Source: Streptomyces sp. SolWspMP-5a-2
GTDB taxonomy: Bacteria; Actinomycetota; Actinomycetes; Streptomycetales; Streptomycetaceae
Direction of reading: 5' to 3'
DNA length: 32,032 nucleotides
Assembly (NCBI RefSeq): GCF_900091845.1
Contig: NZ_FMCI01000308.1
Location: forward strand, 1 to 32,032
In this document: positions 14,248-22,767 of the stretch, piece after piece
How positions within the stretch are numbered: the first letter of the stretch is position 1
Layout of the letters: each line of letters opens with the position of its first letter
Program-made: the position numbers and the translations under genes
Notes under the pieces: model-generated
What the model was told of the DNA's origin: nothing
Seen by the model: only the letters and a program-made list of their open reading frames with translations
Databases searched by the model: none

Positions 14248-15284
14248 GTTCTCTGATCGGCGGCGTCCGCTTCTCCGTCCTCGACCGCTCCCGCACCCGC
14301 GAGGGCCACTCCGACGCGCAGGCGCTGCGGGACACCGTGCGGCTGGCCCAGGACCTGGAAGGGCTCGGCTACCACCGGTTCTGGGTCTCCGAGCACCACG
14401 GGGTGCCCGGGGTGGCCGGTTCGGCGCCGACCGTGCTCGCGGCCGCCGTCGCCGCGGCCACCCGCACCATCCGGGTCGGCACCGGCGGGGTGATGCTGCC
14501 CAACCACCGGCCGCTCGTGGTGGCCGAGCAGTTCGGCGTCCTCGAATCCCTCTTTCCCGGGCGGATCGACATGGGGCTCGGGCGCTCCGTGGGCTTCACC
14601 GGCGGGGTGCGCAAGGCGCTCGGGCACGGCAAGGACGACGCCGAGGACTTCGCGGGACAGCTCGACGAGCTGCTGGGCTGGTTCCGCGGCACCTCCCCGA
14701 CCGGCGTGCGGGCCCGGCCGTCGGAGGGGCTCACCGTGCCGCCGTTCGTGCTGGCCATGGGGGACGGCGCCCGGATCGCGGCCCGCGCCGGGCTGCCGAT
14801 GGTGATCGGCGACCTCCGCGACCGGGAGCGGATGCGGCGCGGCGTCGACGCCTACCGGGCCGGTTTCCGGCCCTCCCCGTGGGCGGCCGAGCCGTACGTG
14901 GTCGTCTCCGGCACGGTCGCGGTCGCCGCCGACCCCGCGGCGGCCCGGCGGCTGCTGGTCCCGGAGGCCTGGTCGATGGCGTATTCCCGCACCCGGGGCA
15001 CCTTCCCGCCGCTGGCCCCCGCCGAGCGCGTCGAGGCGCTCGCCATGACCGACCGGGAGCGCGGACTCTACGAGAAGGGCCTGACCGGGCAGCTCGCCGG
15101 GACGGCAGAGCAGGTCGGGGCGGAGCTGGAGGCGGTGCTGGCGGAGACGGGCGCCCAGGAGGTGCTGGTCACCACCAGCACCTGGGACCGGACGGCCCTG
15201 CTCGACTCCTACCGGCGCCTCGCCGCCCTCTTCGGCGGCGCCCGCGCCCCGTCGGCCGCGGCGGGCGGCGCGCGGGGGCGCTGA
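14244..15284 (+). CDS. LLM-class (luciferase-like) flavin-dependent oxidoreductase
   Basis: A 346-residue TIM-barrel protein of the bacterial luciferase-like family, MsnO8-like subgroup. Features are GGVRFSVLDRS at the N-terminus, GYHRFWVSEHHGVPGVAGSAP with the conserved HH pair, the RIRVGTGG-type block (TIRVGTGGVMLPNHRP), VAEQFGVLESLFPGRIDMGLGRS, and a late LVTTSTWDR. These enzymes use FMNH2, O2 and an aldehyde or other substrate; its substrate is unknown. The start (GTG at 14244) overlaps the COG0523 stop as GTGA. It is therefore translated with the zinc operon, an unexpected partner. A small hairpin follows before the convergent Clp gene. A Gly/Ala-rich tail ends the protein. Confidence 0.88.
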   Translation: MSSLIGGVRFSVLDRSRTREGHSDAQALRDTVRLAQDLEGLGYHRFWVSEHHGVPGVAGSAPTVLAAAVAAATRTIRVGTGGVMLPNHRPLVVAEQFGVLESLFPGRIDMGLGRSVGFTGGVRKALGHGKDDAEDFAGQLDELLGWFRGTSPTGVRARPSEGLTVPPFVLAMGDGARIAARAGLPMVIGDLRDRERMRRGVDAYRAGFRPSPWAAEPYVVVSGTVAVAADPAAARRLLVPEAWSMAYSRTRGTFPPLAPAERVEALAMTDRERGLYEKGLTGQLAGTAEQVGAELEAVLAETGAQEVLVTTSTWDRTALLDSYRRLAALFGGARAPSAAAGGARGR

Positions 15285-15288
15285 TCGC

Positions 15289-15305
15289 GGACGCCGGGGG
15301 CGTCC
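15289..15305. terminator. Compact bidirectional hairpin between convergent genes
   Basis: GGACGCC (15289-15295), loop GGG, GGCGTCC (15299-15305), located in the 27 bases between the oxidoreductase stop (15284) and the Clp stop (15312). Confidence 0.5.
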
Positions 15306-15311
15306 CCGCGG

Positions 15312-17852
15312 TCACCGGCCCTGGTCCTCCCCGACCCCAGGCGGCCCCGGCTCGGCCTCCGGCGGCCCTGGCTCGGCCGCCGCGCGGTGGGCGGTGACCA
15401 GGAAGGTCCCGTCGGCCGCGTCCACCCGGGCCTGGTCGCCCGCCATCAGGTCGCCCGCGAGGAGCAGGTCGGCGAGCCGGTCGTCGACCTCGCGCTGGAT
15501 GGTGCGGCGCAGCGGGCGGGCGCCGAACTCGGGCTGGTGGCCGAGTTCGGCGAGCAGGTCGGCCGCCGCGTCGGTGACCTCGAGACCGACGTCCTGGGCG
15601 CGCAGCCGCCGTCTGGTGTGGTCGAGCAGCAGCGCGACGATCTGCCGCAACTGGGCGCGGTCCAGGCCGCGGAAGACGATGATCTCGTCGATCCGGTTGA
15701 GGAACTCCGGGCGGAAGTGCTGGTTGAGGACCGGCATCACGGAGGAGCGCACCGTGCCGTAGTCGTCGACGCCCGCCGCGAGGATCCGGTCGGCGCCGAT
15801 GTTCGACGTCATGATGACGACGGTGTTCTTGAAGTCGACGGTGCGGCCCTGGGAGTCGGTGAGGCGGCCGTCGTCGAGGAGTTGCAGCAGGGTGTTGAAG
15901 ACGTCCGGGTGCGCCTTCTCCACCTCGTCGAGCAGCAGCACGGCGTAGGGCTGCCTGCGGACGGCCTCGGTGAGCTGGCCCGCCTCCTCGTGGCCGACGT
16001 AGCCGGGCGGGGCGCCGATCAGCCGGGAGACGGTGTGCCGCTCCTGGAACTCGCTCATGTCGAGCCGGATCATGCGGTTCTCGTCGCCGAAGAGGGCGAC
16101 GGCGAGGGCGCGGGCCAGTTCGGTCTTGCCGACGCCGGTGGGGCCGAGGAACAGGAAGCTGCCGACGGGCCGGTCCGGGTCGCTCATGCCCGCGCGGGCG
16201 CGGCGCACGGAGCGGGCCACGGCGGAGATCGCCTCGTCCTGTCCGACCACCCGCTCGTGCAGGTGCTCCTCCAGCCTGGTCAGCCGCGCCCGCTCCTCCT
16301 CGGTCAGCTGGGCGACCGGGATGCCGGTGGTGCGGGAGACGACCTCGGCGACGTCCTCGGCCGTGACCTCGGGGGTCCGCTCCTCGCCCCGTCCGGACCC
16401 GGCCAGCTCCGCCTCGGTCTCGGTGATCAGGTCGCGCAGCTCCCTGGCCCGTTCGTACTCCTCGTCGGCGACGGCCTGGTCCTTCTCCCGGCCCAGGGCG
16501 GCGAGCCGGTCCTCGATGTCGCGGGTGTCCGGGGGCGGGGTCCCGCCGCGCAGCCTGACCCGGGCGGCGGCCTGGTCCATCAGGTCGATCGCCTTGTCGG
16601 GCAGGAACCGGGAGGTGATGTACCGGTCGGACAGCTCGGCCGCCGCGACGACCGCCTCGTCGGTGATCCTGACCTGGTGGTGGGCCTCGTAGCGGTCGCG
16701 CAGCCCGCGCAGGATCCCGATGGTGTCGTCGACGGACGGCTCGCCCACCAGGATCGGCGCGAACCGGCGCTCCAGGGCGGCGTCCTTCTCGATGTGCCTG
16801 CGGTACTCGTCCACGGTGGTCGCGCCGATCAGGTGCAACTCGCCTCTGGCCAGCGCCGGTTTGAGCATGTTGCCCGCGTCCAGGGCGCCGTCCCCGCCGC
16901 CGCCCGCACCGACGACGGTGTGCAACTCGTCGAGGAACAGCACCAGTTCGTCGGCGTGTTCGCGGACCTCGTCGAGCACCTTCTTCAGCCGTTCCTCGAA
17001 CTCGCCCCGGTACTTGGTCCCGGCGACCAGCCCGGCGAGGTCGAGGGAGACCAGCCGCTTGCCCGCGAGGGTGCGGGGGACGTCGTCGGCCGCGATCCGC
17101 TGGGCGATGCCCTCGATGATCGCGGTCTTGCCGACCCCGGGGTCGCCGATCAGGACCGGGTTGTTCTTGCCGCGCCGGGAGAGCACCTCGATGGTCTGCT
17201 CCACCTCGTCGTCCCGCCCGATCACCGGGTCGAGGCGCCCGGCGCGGGCGTCGTCGGTGAGGTCGCGGCCGTACTCGTCGAGCGTGGGGGTGCTGCTGGG
17301 GCCCGGCCTGCGTTCGGGCTCGGGCGCGGGCAGCCGCGCGCCCTCCCAGCCGCCGTCGGTGAGGGCGCGCGCGGCGGTCGACCCGGGGTTGGCGGCCAGG
17401 GCGCGCAGCAGGTGCTCGGGGCCGATGTAGGAGGAGCCCTCCTCGCGGGAGAGCCGGTAGGCGTCGAGCAGGGCGCGTTTGGCGGCCGGGGTGAGGGTGG
17501 CGGGTTCGGTGCGTACGGCGCCGTCCGGCGCGGCGGTGAGCCGCTCCCTGATCCGGTCGGGGTCGGCGCCCGCCTCGGTGAGGAGCCTGCGGGTGGAGTC
17601 GTGCCGGGTCGCGGCGGCCAGCAGATGGCGGGCGTCGAGGTCCTCGGCGCCCTCGGCCGCGGCCAGCTCACGGGCCTCGGCGACCAGCTCGCGGGCCCGC
17701 TCGGACAGCAGGGCGCCGATGTCGACGCGCTGCGCCCTGCGGGTCGGCGCGGGGCCGCCGGGAGCGCCGCCCGCGCCGCCGAAGAACCGGGACATCAGCT
17801 CGTCGAACTCCTCGAAGGGGCTGCGTCCGAATCCGAATCCTGGAGTGGTCAT
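15312..17852 (-). CDS. Clp AAA+ unfoldase, ClpC-like architecture without a visible ClpP loop
   Basis: An 846-residue Hsp100 ATPase. After a Gly/Phe-rich start (residues 1-35, FGFGRSPFEEFDELMSRFFGG) come the Clp_N repeats (about 45-165), AAA1 with Walker A GDPGVGKT (236-243) and LFLDELH, a short middle region (about 435-495) with a UVR-like EEYERARELRD (464-474), and AAA2 with Walker A GPTGVGKT (570-577) and LLLDEVEKAHPD. The short middle segment is of ClpC type. However, between SNIGADRIL (683-691) and QHFRPEFLNR (711-720) there is no LGF/IGF-like tripeptide of the kind that docks ClpP; the spacing is more like ClpB. It may act as a disaggregase or with an unusual partner. The ATG at 17852 is shared with no neighbour; the uvrA-like gene diverges. 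The Glu/Pro-rich tail looks disordered. Confidence 0.9.
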   Translation of the reverse strand: MTTPGFGFGRSPFEEFDELMSRFFGGAGGAPGGPAPTRRAQRVDIGALLSERARELVAEARELAAAEGAEDLDARHLLAAATRHDSTRRLLTEAGADPDRIRERLTAAPDGAVRTEPATLTPAAKRALLDAYRLSREEGSSYIGPEHLLRALAANPGSTAARALTDGGWEGARLPAPEPERRPGPSSTPTLDEYGRDLTDDARAGRLDPVIGRDDEVEQTIEVLSRRGKNNPVLIGDPGVGKTAIIEGIAQRIAADDVPRTLAGKRLVSLDLAGLVAGTKYRGEFEERLKKVLDEVREHADELVLFLDELHTVVGAGGGGDGALDAGNMLKPALARGELHLIGATTVDEYRRHIEKDAALERRFAPILVGEPSVDDTIGILRGLRDRYEAHHQVRITDEAVVAAAELSDRYITSRFLPDKAIDLMDQAAARVRLRGGTPPPDTRDIEDRLAALGREKDQAVADEEYERARELRDLITETEAELAGSGRGEERTPEVTAEDVAEVVSRTTGIPVAQLTEEERARLTRLEEHLHERVVGQDEAISAVARSVRRARAGMSDPDRPVGSFLFLGPTGVGKTELARALAVALFGDENRMIRLDMSEFQERHTVSRLIGAPPGYVGHEEAGQLTEAVRRQPYAVLLLDEVEKAHPDVFNTLLQLLDDGRLTDSQGRTVDFKNTVVIMTSNIGADRILAAGVDDYGTVRSSVMPVLNQHFRPEFLNRIDEIIVFRGLDRAQLRQIVALLLDHTRRRLRAQDVGLEVTDAAADLLAELGHQPEFGARPLRRTIQREVDDRLADLLLAGDLMAGDQARVDAADGTFLVTAHRAAAEPGPPEAEPGPPGVGEDQGR

Positions 17853-17958
17853 GCCCACAGGCCCTTCCGTGCGACGACCGGCGTCCCCGCCTTCCAACGT
17901 GGCACAGGGCCCGGCCCCCCGCACCCGCGCCGGTCGCGCGACCGGCGCGGGCCCCGCA

Positions 17959-17964
17959 TACGAT
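17959..17964 (+). promoter_or_regulatory. -10 element (TACGAT) upstream of the uvrA-like gene
   Basis: TACGAT is a strong match to TAnnnT, 33 bases before the ATG at 17998. No matching -35 hexamer is evident at 16-19 bases, so confidence is limited. Confidence 0.35.
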
Positions 17965-17997
17965 CGAGGGATCACCGACCGCCCCCGGAGCCCCTCC

Positions 17998-20382
17998 ATG
18001 CCCACGCCCCGCCCGTCCGTCCCCGCCGCCGCGCCGCCCGCTCCCCCGGACGGGCACGATCCGTACGTCCGGGTCCGGGGCGCCCGTGAGCACAATCTGC
18101 GGGGCGTGGACGTCGACATCCCGCGGGACGTGCTGGCCGTCTTCACCGGGGTGTCGGGGTCGGGGAAGTCGTCGCTGGCGTTCGGCACGATCTACGCGGA
18201 GGCGCAGCGCCGCTACTTCGAGTCGGTGGCGCCGTACGCGCGGCGGCTGATCCACCAGGTCGGGGCGCCCGCGGTGGGCGGGATCAGCGGGCTGCCGCCG
18301 GCCGTATCGCTCCAGCAGCGGCGCTCGTCGCCGTCCTCGCGCTCGTCGGTGGGCACGGTCACCAACCTGTCGAACTCGCTGCGGATGCTGTTCTCCCGGG
18401 CGGGCGACTACCCGCCGGGCGCCGAGCGGCTGGACTCGGACGCCTTCTCGCCGAACACGGCGGCCGGTGCCTGCCCCGAGTGCCACGGGCTCGGCCGGGT
18501 GCACCGGACGACCGAGGAGTCGCTGGTGCCCGATCCGTCGCTGTCGATCCGGGACGGCGCGATCGCCGCCTGGCCCGGGGCCTGGCAGGGCAAGAACCTG
18601 CGGGACATCCTCGACGCGCTCGGTCACCCGGTCGACGTGCCCTGGCGCGACCTGCCCGCCGAGGAGCGCCGTTGGATCCTGTTCACCGACGAGCAGCCGG
18701 TGGTCACCGTGCATCCGGTGCGGGACGCCGACCGCATCCAACGTCCGTACCAGGGCACGTACATGAGCGCCAGGCGGTACGTGCTGAAGACGTTCGCCGA
18801 CTCCCGGAGCCGGACGCTGCGGGCGCGGGCCGAGCGGTTCCTGACCAGCGCGCCCTGCCCGGTGTGCGGGGGCGCGGGGCTGCGCGCGGAGGCGACGGCG
18901 GTGACGTTCGCGGGCCGCTCCATCGGCGCGCTCGCCGCGCTGCCCCTGCTGGAACTGGCCGCCGTTCTCGGCGAGGAGGGCGGCGGCTCGCAGGCGGCGC
19001 GGGTCCTCACCGACGACCTGCGCGCCCGGATCGGCCCGGTCCTCGAACTCGGCCTGGGCTACCTCAGCCTGGACCGCCCGACCCCGACGCTATCGGCGGG
19101 CGAACTCCAACGCCTGCGGCTGGCGACCCAGTTGACGTCCGGGCTGTTCGGCGTGGTGTACGTCCTGGACGAGCCGTCGGCGGGGCTGCACCCGGCGGAC
19201 ACCGAGGCCCTGCTGACCGTGCTGGAGCGGCTGCGGGCGGCGGGCAACTCGGTGTTCGTGGTCGAACACCACCTGGACGTGGTGCGGGGCGCGCAGTGGC
19301 TGGTGGACGTCGGTCCGGGCGCCGGTGAGCACGGCGGACGGGTGCTGCACAGCGGTCCGGTGGCGGAGCTGGCCGGGGTCGAGGGGTCGGCGACCGCCCG
19401 TTTCCTCTTCGGCCGCTCCAGCCGCCCCGCCCGTCATGTCCGCTCCCCCGTCGGCTGGTTGGAGATCGGTCCGGTCACCCGGCACAACCTGAGCGGGGTG
19501 ACGGCGCGCTTCCCGCTCGGGGTGTTCACCGCCGTCACCGGCGTCTCGGGCTCGGGGAAGTCCACGCTGATCGGGGAGATCACCGAGGAGGTGCCCGGGG
19601 TGCGGCGGCTGGTCTCCGTCGACTAGCGGCCGATCGGCCGCACCCCCCGCTCCAACCTGGCCACCTACACGGGCCTGTTCGACGCGGTGCGCAAGGAGTT
19701 CGCGGCGACCGGACGGGCGCGTGAACGGGGGTACGGGGTGGGCCGGTTCTCCTTCAACGTGCCGGGCGGCCGGTGCGAGACCTGTCAGGGCGAGGGGTTC
19801 GTCAGCGTCGAACTCCTCTTCCTTCCCAGCACCTACGCGCCCTGCCCGGACTGCGGCGGGGCCCGCTACAACCCCGAGACCCTCGAAGTGGCGTACCGGG
19901 GGCGGAACATCGCGCAGGTGCTGGACCTGACGGTGGAGGGCGCTGCGGAGTTCTTCGCCGACACCCCGGCGGTCGCCCGCTCCCTGGCCGCCCTGCTCGA
20001 CGTGGGCCTCGGCTATCTGCGGCTGGGGCAGCCCGCCACCGAACTCTCCGGCGGCGAGGCGCAGCGCATCAAGCTGGCCACCGAGTTGCAGCGCGGTCGG
20101 CGCGGCGACACCCTTTACCTCCTGGACGAGCCGACCACCGGGCTCCACCCGGCGGACATCGAGATCCTGATGGACCGCCTGCACGGCCTGGTGGACGCCG
20201 GGCACACGGTGATCGTCGTGGAGCACGACATGACGGTGGTGGCCGCCGCGGACTGGGTGATCGACCTGGGTCCCGGCGGCGGCGACGCGGGCGGCCGCGT
20301 CGTCGCCGAGGGCACCCCGGAGACGGTCTCCCGCGCCCCGGAGAGCAGGACGGCACCGTATCTGGCCAGGGAACTGGGCTGA
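17998..20382 (+). pseudogene. UvrA-like ABC ATPase interrupted by an in-frame amber codon
   Basis: One continuous frame of 795 codons broken once, by TAG at 19624-19626 (codon 543). Upstream are residues 1-542: Walker A GVSGSGKSSLAF, zinc-finger half CPECHGLG and CPVCGGAG, signature LSAGELQRLRLA, Walker B YVLDEPSAGLHP and the second Walker A GVSGSGKSTL. Downstream are RPIGRTPRSN, CETCQGEGFV and CPDCGGARYN, signature LSGGEAQRIKLA and Walker B LLDEPTTGLHP. In UvrA the residue at the stop is the conserved Gln of DQ.PIGRTPRSN, so a single CAG to TAG change explains it. At about 794 residues it lacks the UvrB-binding region of full-length UvrA and belongs to the short UvrA2/drug-resistance type. 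Options are a recent nonsense mutation, a sequencing error, or readthrough. The ATG at 17998 has GGAG upstream. Confidence 0.88.
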
Positions 20383-20385
20383 CCC

Positions 20386-20405
20386 GAGGGCCGCGCCCCG
20401 CCCTC
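20386..20405. terminator. Weak hairpin between the uvrA-like gene and olsA
   Basis: GAGGGC (20386-20391) pairs with GCCCTC (20400-20405) over an 8-base loop, just after the uvrA-like stop and before the convergent olsA stop at 20439. Only six pairs. Confidence 0.35.
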
Positions 20406-20438
20406 CGGCCGCCGCCGGGGAGCGGGAAGGGCCGGACG

Positions 20439-21641
20439 TCAGTCGTCGGCGGCCGGGGTACCGGTCGCCGGTGCGGCCACGGCGCGGGGGCGTCCGAGGC
20501 GCCGCACGCCCACCGTGTCGGCGACACGGGCCCGCACCGACGTCCGGATCGACGTCCGCGGCGGGGTCCGGTCCGCCGTCGGGGCGGACGCCAGGTCCGG
20601 GCGGGCCCGGTCGGAACGGCGCGGGGAGGGCACGGGCGCGTGACCGGGCGCGGGGAGCGGGGACGGCGCCGGGGTCACCGGGCCGGGGACCAGGGAGTCG
20701 GGCACGGGGGCCGGGGCGTCCGGAACGGGGGCCGGGGCGTCCGGCACGGGGACGAGGGAATCCGACGCGGGGGCGACGGCGACGGCGACGGGGACGGGGG
20801 CGGGGGTGACGGGGATCGGGGACCAGGCCAGGGGTGCGGCCGGGAGCCGGTGCCGGGTGGGCGCTTCGAGGGGGTCCGTGACGCGGGACGCGTGGGCCAG
20901 GGCGCGGCGGTCCGGGTGGGCCGCGGGGAGCACCGCGGGGCGGATCTCGGCCTCGGCGACCAGGCCCCGGGTCGACACCACCCGCCACACCGACGTCAGC
21001 AGCGACTCCTCGCCGATGAACGCGGGTGCCGTGCTGGTGGCCCCGGAGGCGAGGCGGTAGCGCAGCCGGACCGGCTGGACCGGGACGTCCGCGTCCAGGG
21101 CGGCCTGGAACGCGGCGCGGCGGAAGGTGCCCTGGGCGCGTCCGCACCAGGTGGAGCCCTCGGGGAAGACCGCGACGGCCCGCCCCGCGCGGAGCGCGTC
21201 GGCGACCCGGGCGACCGTCGCGGGCAGGGCGCGCAACCGGTCCCGGTCGATGAACAGCACACCGGCCCGCGCGACCAGCGCGCCCGCCACCGGCCAGCGG
21301 CGGATCTCGGCCTTGGCGAGCATGCGGGCCGGACGGACGGCGGCGAGCAGCGCTATGTCCAGCCAGGAGATGTGGTTGGCGACCAGCAGCACGCCGCCGT
21401 CGGGCACGGCGGGCCCGGTGATCCGCAGCCGGACCCCGGCCGCCCGCACGATCCACCGGGACCAGGCGCGGACCGCGACCGCGGGGACGGCCCGGCCGAC
21501 GGGCAGCAGGCAGACGCCCGCGCCGAGCAGCAGCAGGACGGCGGCCGTCCGCAGCGCCGCGCGCGGCGGGGCCGTGACCGGCCCCGCCGGTTCGATGCAC
21601 GCCCCGGGGGTGCAGGGCGCGCTGGGCAGCCAGACGCTCAT
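20439..21641 (-). CDS. olsA: OlsA-type lyso-ornithine lipid O-acyltransferase (PlsC family)
   Basis: A 400-residue 1-acylglycerol-3-phosphate acyltransferase-like protein. A membrane segment lies at about 32-50. The acyltransferase signature motifs are NHISWLD (His90, Asp95) and FPEGSTW (159-165), with FIDRDRLRALP between them. Coupled to a PF13444-type N-acyltransferase (olsB), it most likely adds the second acyl chain to lyso-ornithine lipid, a phosphorus-free membrane lipid. Residues from about 290 on are an unusual low-complexity tail (repeats such as PAPVPDAPAPVPD, then an Arg-rich end) that is not part of the catalytic fold. The ATG at 21641 overlaps the olsB stop (ATGA). In S. coelicolor the homologous pair is, to my memory, SCO0921-SCO0920. 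Confidence 0.85.
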   Translation of the reverse strand: MSVWLPSAPCTPGACIEPAGPVTAPPRAALRTAAVLLLLGAGVCLLPVGRAVPAVAVRAWSRWIVRAAGVRLRITGPAVPDGGVLLVANHISWLDIALLAAVRPARMLAKAEIRRWPVAGALVARAGVLFIDRDRLRALPATVARVADALRAGRAVAVFPEGSTWCGRAQGTFRRAAFQAALDADVPVQPVRLRYRLASGATSTAPAFIGEESLLTSVWRVVSTRGLVAEAEIRPAVLPAAHPDRRALAHASRVTDPLEAPTRHRLPAAPLAWSPIPVTPAPVPVAVAVAPASDSLVPVPDAPAPVPDAPAPVPDSLVPGPVTPAPSPLPAPGHAPVPSPRRSDRARPDLASAPTADRTPPRTSIRTSVRARVADTVGVRRLGRPRAVAAPATGTPAADD

Positions 21642-22414
21642 CAGGCCGGGACGAGCGAGAGGAAGTGCCGCAGGTAGCGCGGGTTGACCCGGCGCATCGA
21701 CAGCAGCACGTACAGGTCGGCGACCCCGAAGTCCGGGTCGTGGGCGGGCGGGGCGCAGACCCAGGCGCCGAGGCGCAGGTAGCCGCGCAGCAGGGCGGGG
21801 AGTTCGGTGCGGGCGGCGGGCGCCGCGGGGGTGGCCGGGGTCCACGGCCGCAGCGGGCGGACCCGGTACTCCTCGGGGGCGAGGTGCTTGGCGGCGACCC
21901 GGTCCCAGGTGGCGGCGGCGAGCGCGCCGCCGTCGGCCAGCGGGACGGAGCAGCAGCCCGCGAGCCACTCGTGGCCGCGGTCCACCATGTAGCGGGCGAT
22001 GCCCGCCCAGATCAGGCCGATGACGGCGCCGTCGCGGTGGTCGGGGTGCACGCAGGAGCGGCCGACCTCGACCAGTCCCGGCCGGATCGGGTCGAGGGCG
22101 GTGAGGTCGAACTCGCCCTCCGAGTAGAGGCGTCCGGCGACGGCGGCGCGCTCCGGGGGCAGCAGCCGGTAGGTGCCGACGACCTGGCCGGTGGTCTCCT
22201 CGCGGACCAGCAGGTGGTCGCAGTAGGCGTCGAATGCGTCGATGTCGAGGCCGGGCTGCGGGGAGGCGAGGAGGGCGCCCATCTCACCGGCGAACACCTC
22301 GTGCCGCAGCCGCTGGGCGGCACGGACGTCGGCCTCGTCGCGGGCGAGGGAGACGGTGTAGCGGGTGGGTGCCGCGGGCTGCGGGGGACGGTCGAGCGTG
22401 GAAACGCCGGTCAT
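21641..22414 (-). CDS. olsB: OlsB-type ornithine N-acyltransferase (GNAT-like)
   Basis: A 257-residue protein of the GNAT-like, hemolysin-related acyltransferase family. Its characteristic blocks are YTVSLARDEADVRAAQRLRHEVFAGEMG, DAFDAYCDHLLVREETTGQVVGTYRLLPP, and VEVGRSCVHPDHRDGAVIGLIWAGIARYM. OlsB transfers a 3-hydroxy fatty acyl chain to the alpha-amino group of ornithine. The next gene encodes a PlsC-type enzyme, which completes the two-step pathway. The start ATG at 22414 has an AGGAGAG ribosome-binding site. It is the first gene of a two-gene operon, insulated from sdhB by a strong hairpin at 22720-22760. Confidence 0.87.
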   Translation of the reverse strand: MTGVSTLDRPPQPAAPTRYTVSLARDEADVRAAQRLRHEVFAGEMGALLASPQPGLDIDAFDAYCDHLLVREETTGQVVGTYRLLPPERAAVAGRLYSEGEFDLTALDPIRPGLVEVGRSCVHPDHRDGAVIGLIWAGIARYMVDRGHEWLAGCCSVPLADGGALAAATWDRVAAKHLAPEEYRVRPLRPWTPATPAAPAARTELPALLRGYLRLGAWVCAPPAHDPDFGVADLYVLLSMRRVNPRYLRHFLSLVPA

Positions 22415-22635
22415 GGCACTCTCCTGGTCGCGGGCCGGTTCGGCGGGGACGGCCGAGCGGGGCGCTTCGGCCTGCCGCCCCTGTTCTTCCGATGCCGACT
22501 GACCTTCGCGTGTCCGGTGCGGAGCGCGCGGGTGTGAGGTTGCTGAACGGCTCGCTGCGCCGTGACCGTTCACTTCGCGGCCACGCGATGCTCCGGCCGC
22601 GCCCGTGTCCGCGCCGCGTCGCGGACATGCGAGAC

Positions 22636-22661
22636 GGGGCCGGGGAGCACCTCCCGGCCCC
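22636..22661. terminator. Second hairpin between sdhB and olsB
   Basis: Perfect 9-bp arms GGGGCCGGG (22636-22644) and CCCGGCCCC (22653-22661) with an 8-base loop. It may reinforce termination of the sdh transcript or belong to the olsB upstream region. Confidence 0.4.
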
Positions 22662-22719
22662 GCCCGTCCGCGCTCACGGCGAACGTCTGTGGGGCGCCTC
22701 GCGCCGTCCTGTGCCGCGT

Positions 22720-22760
22720 CCGCCCGGTCCGTCGTCCGCGCGGGACGGCGGTCCGGGCGG
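22720..22760. terminator. Strong hairpin terminating sdhCAB
   Basis: Arms 22720-22737 and 22743-22760 pair over 18 positions, with one mismatch and one G-T wobble, around the loop GCGCG. It begins 7 bases after the sdhB stop. This is the strongest hairpin in this part of the window and separates the sdh and ols operons. Confidence 0.75.
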
Positions 22761-22767
22761 TCAGGTC

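Larger units (their letters stand above)
22415..22767. other. Intergenic region sdhB - olsB with two hairpins
   Basis: This 353-base gap lies between sdhB and olsB, which are transcribed in the same direction (minus). It contains the sdh terminator hairpin (22720-22760) and a second one (22636-22661). The remainder, 22415-22630, should hold the olsB promoter, but I cannot identify its elements with confidence. No gene is seen. Confidence 0.55.

Noticed and set aside
15387..18089. A 900-codon plus-strand open frame
   Set aside because: It lies opposite the Clp ATPase gene, is rich in Gly/Val/Asp/Gln and has no recognisable motifs; clearly the antisense shadow.
19687..20382. Independent gene for the C-terminal UvrA-like piece
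   Set aside because: The piece would lack the Walker A of its own ATPase domain and has no convincing ribosome-binding site; it is the same frame as the upstream part across one TAG.
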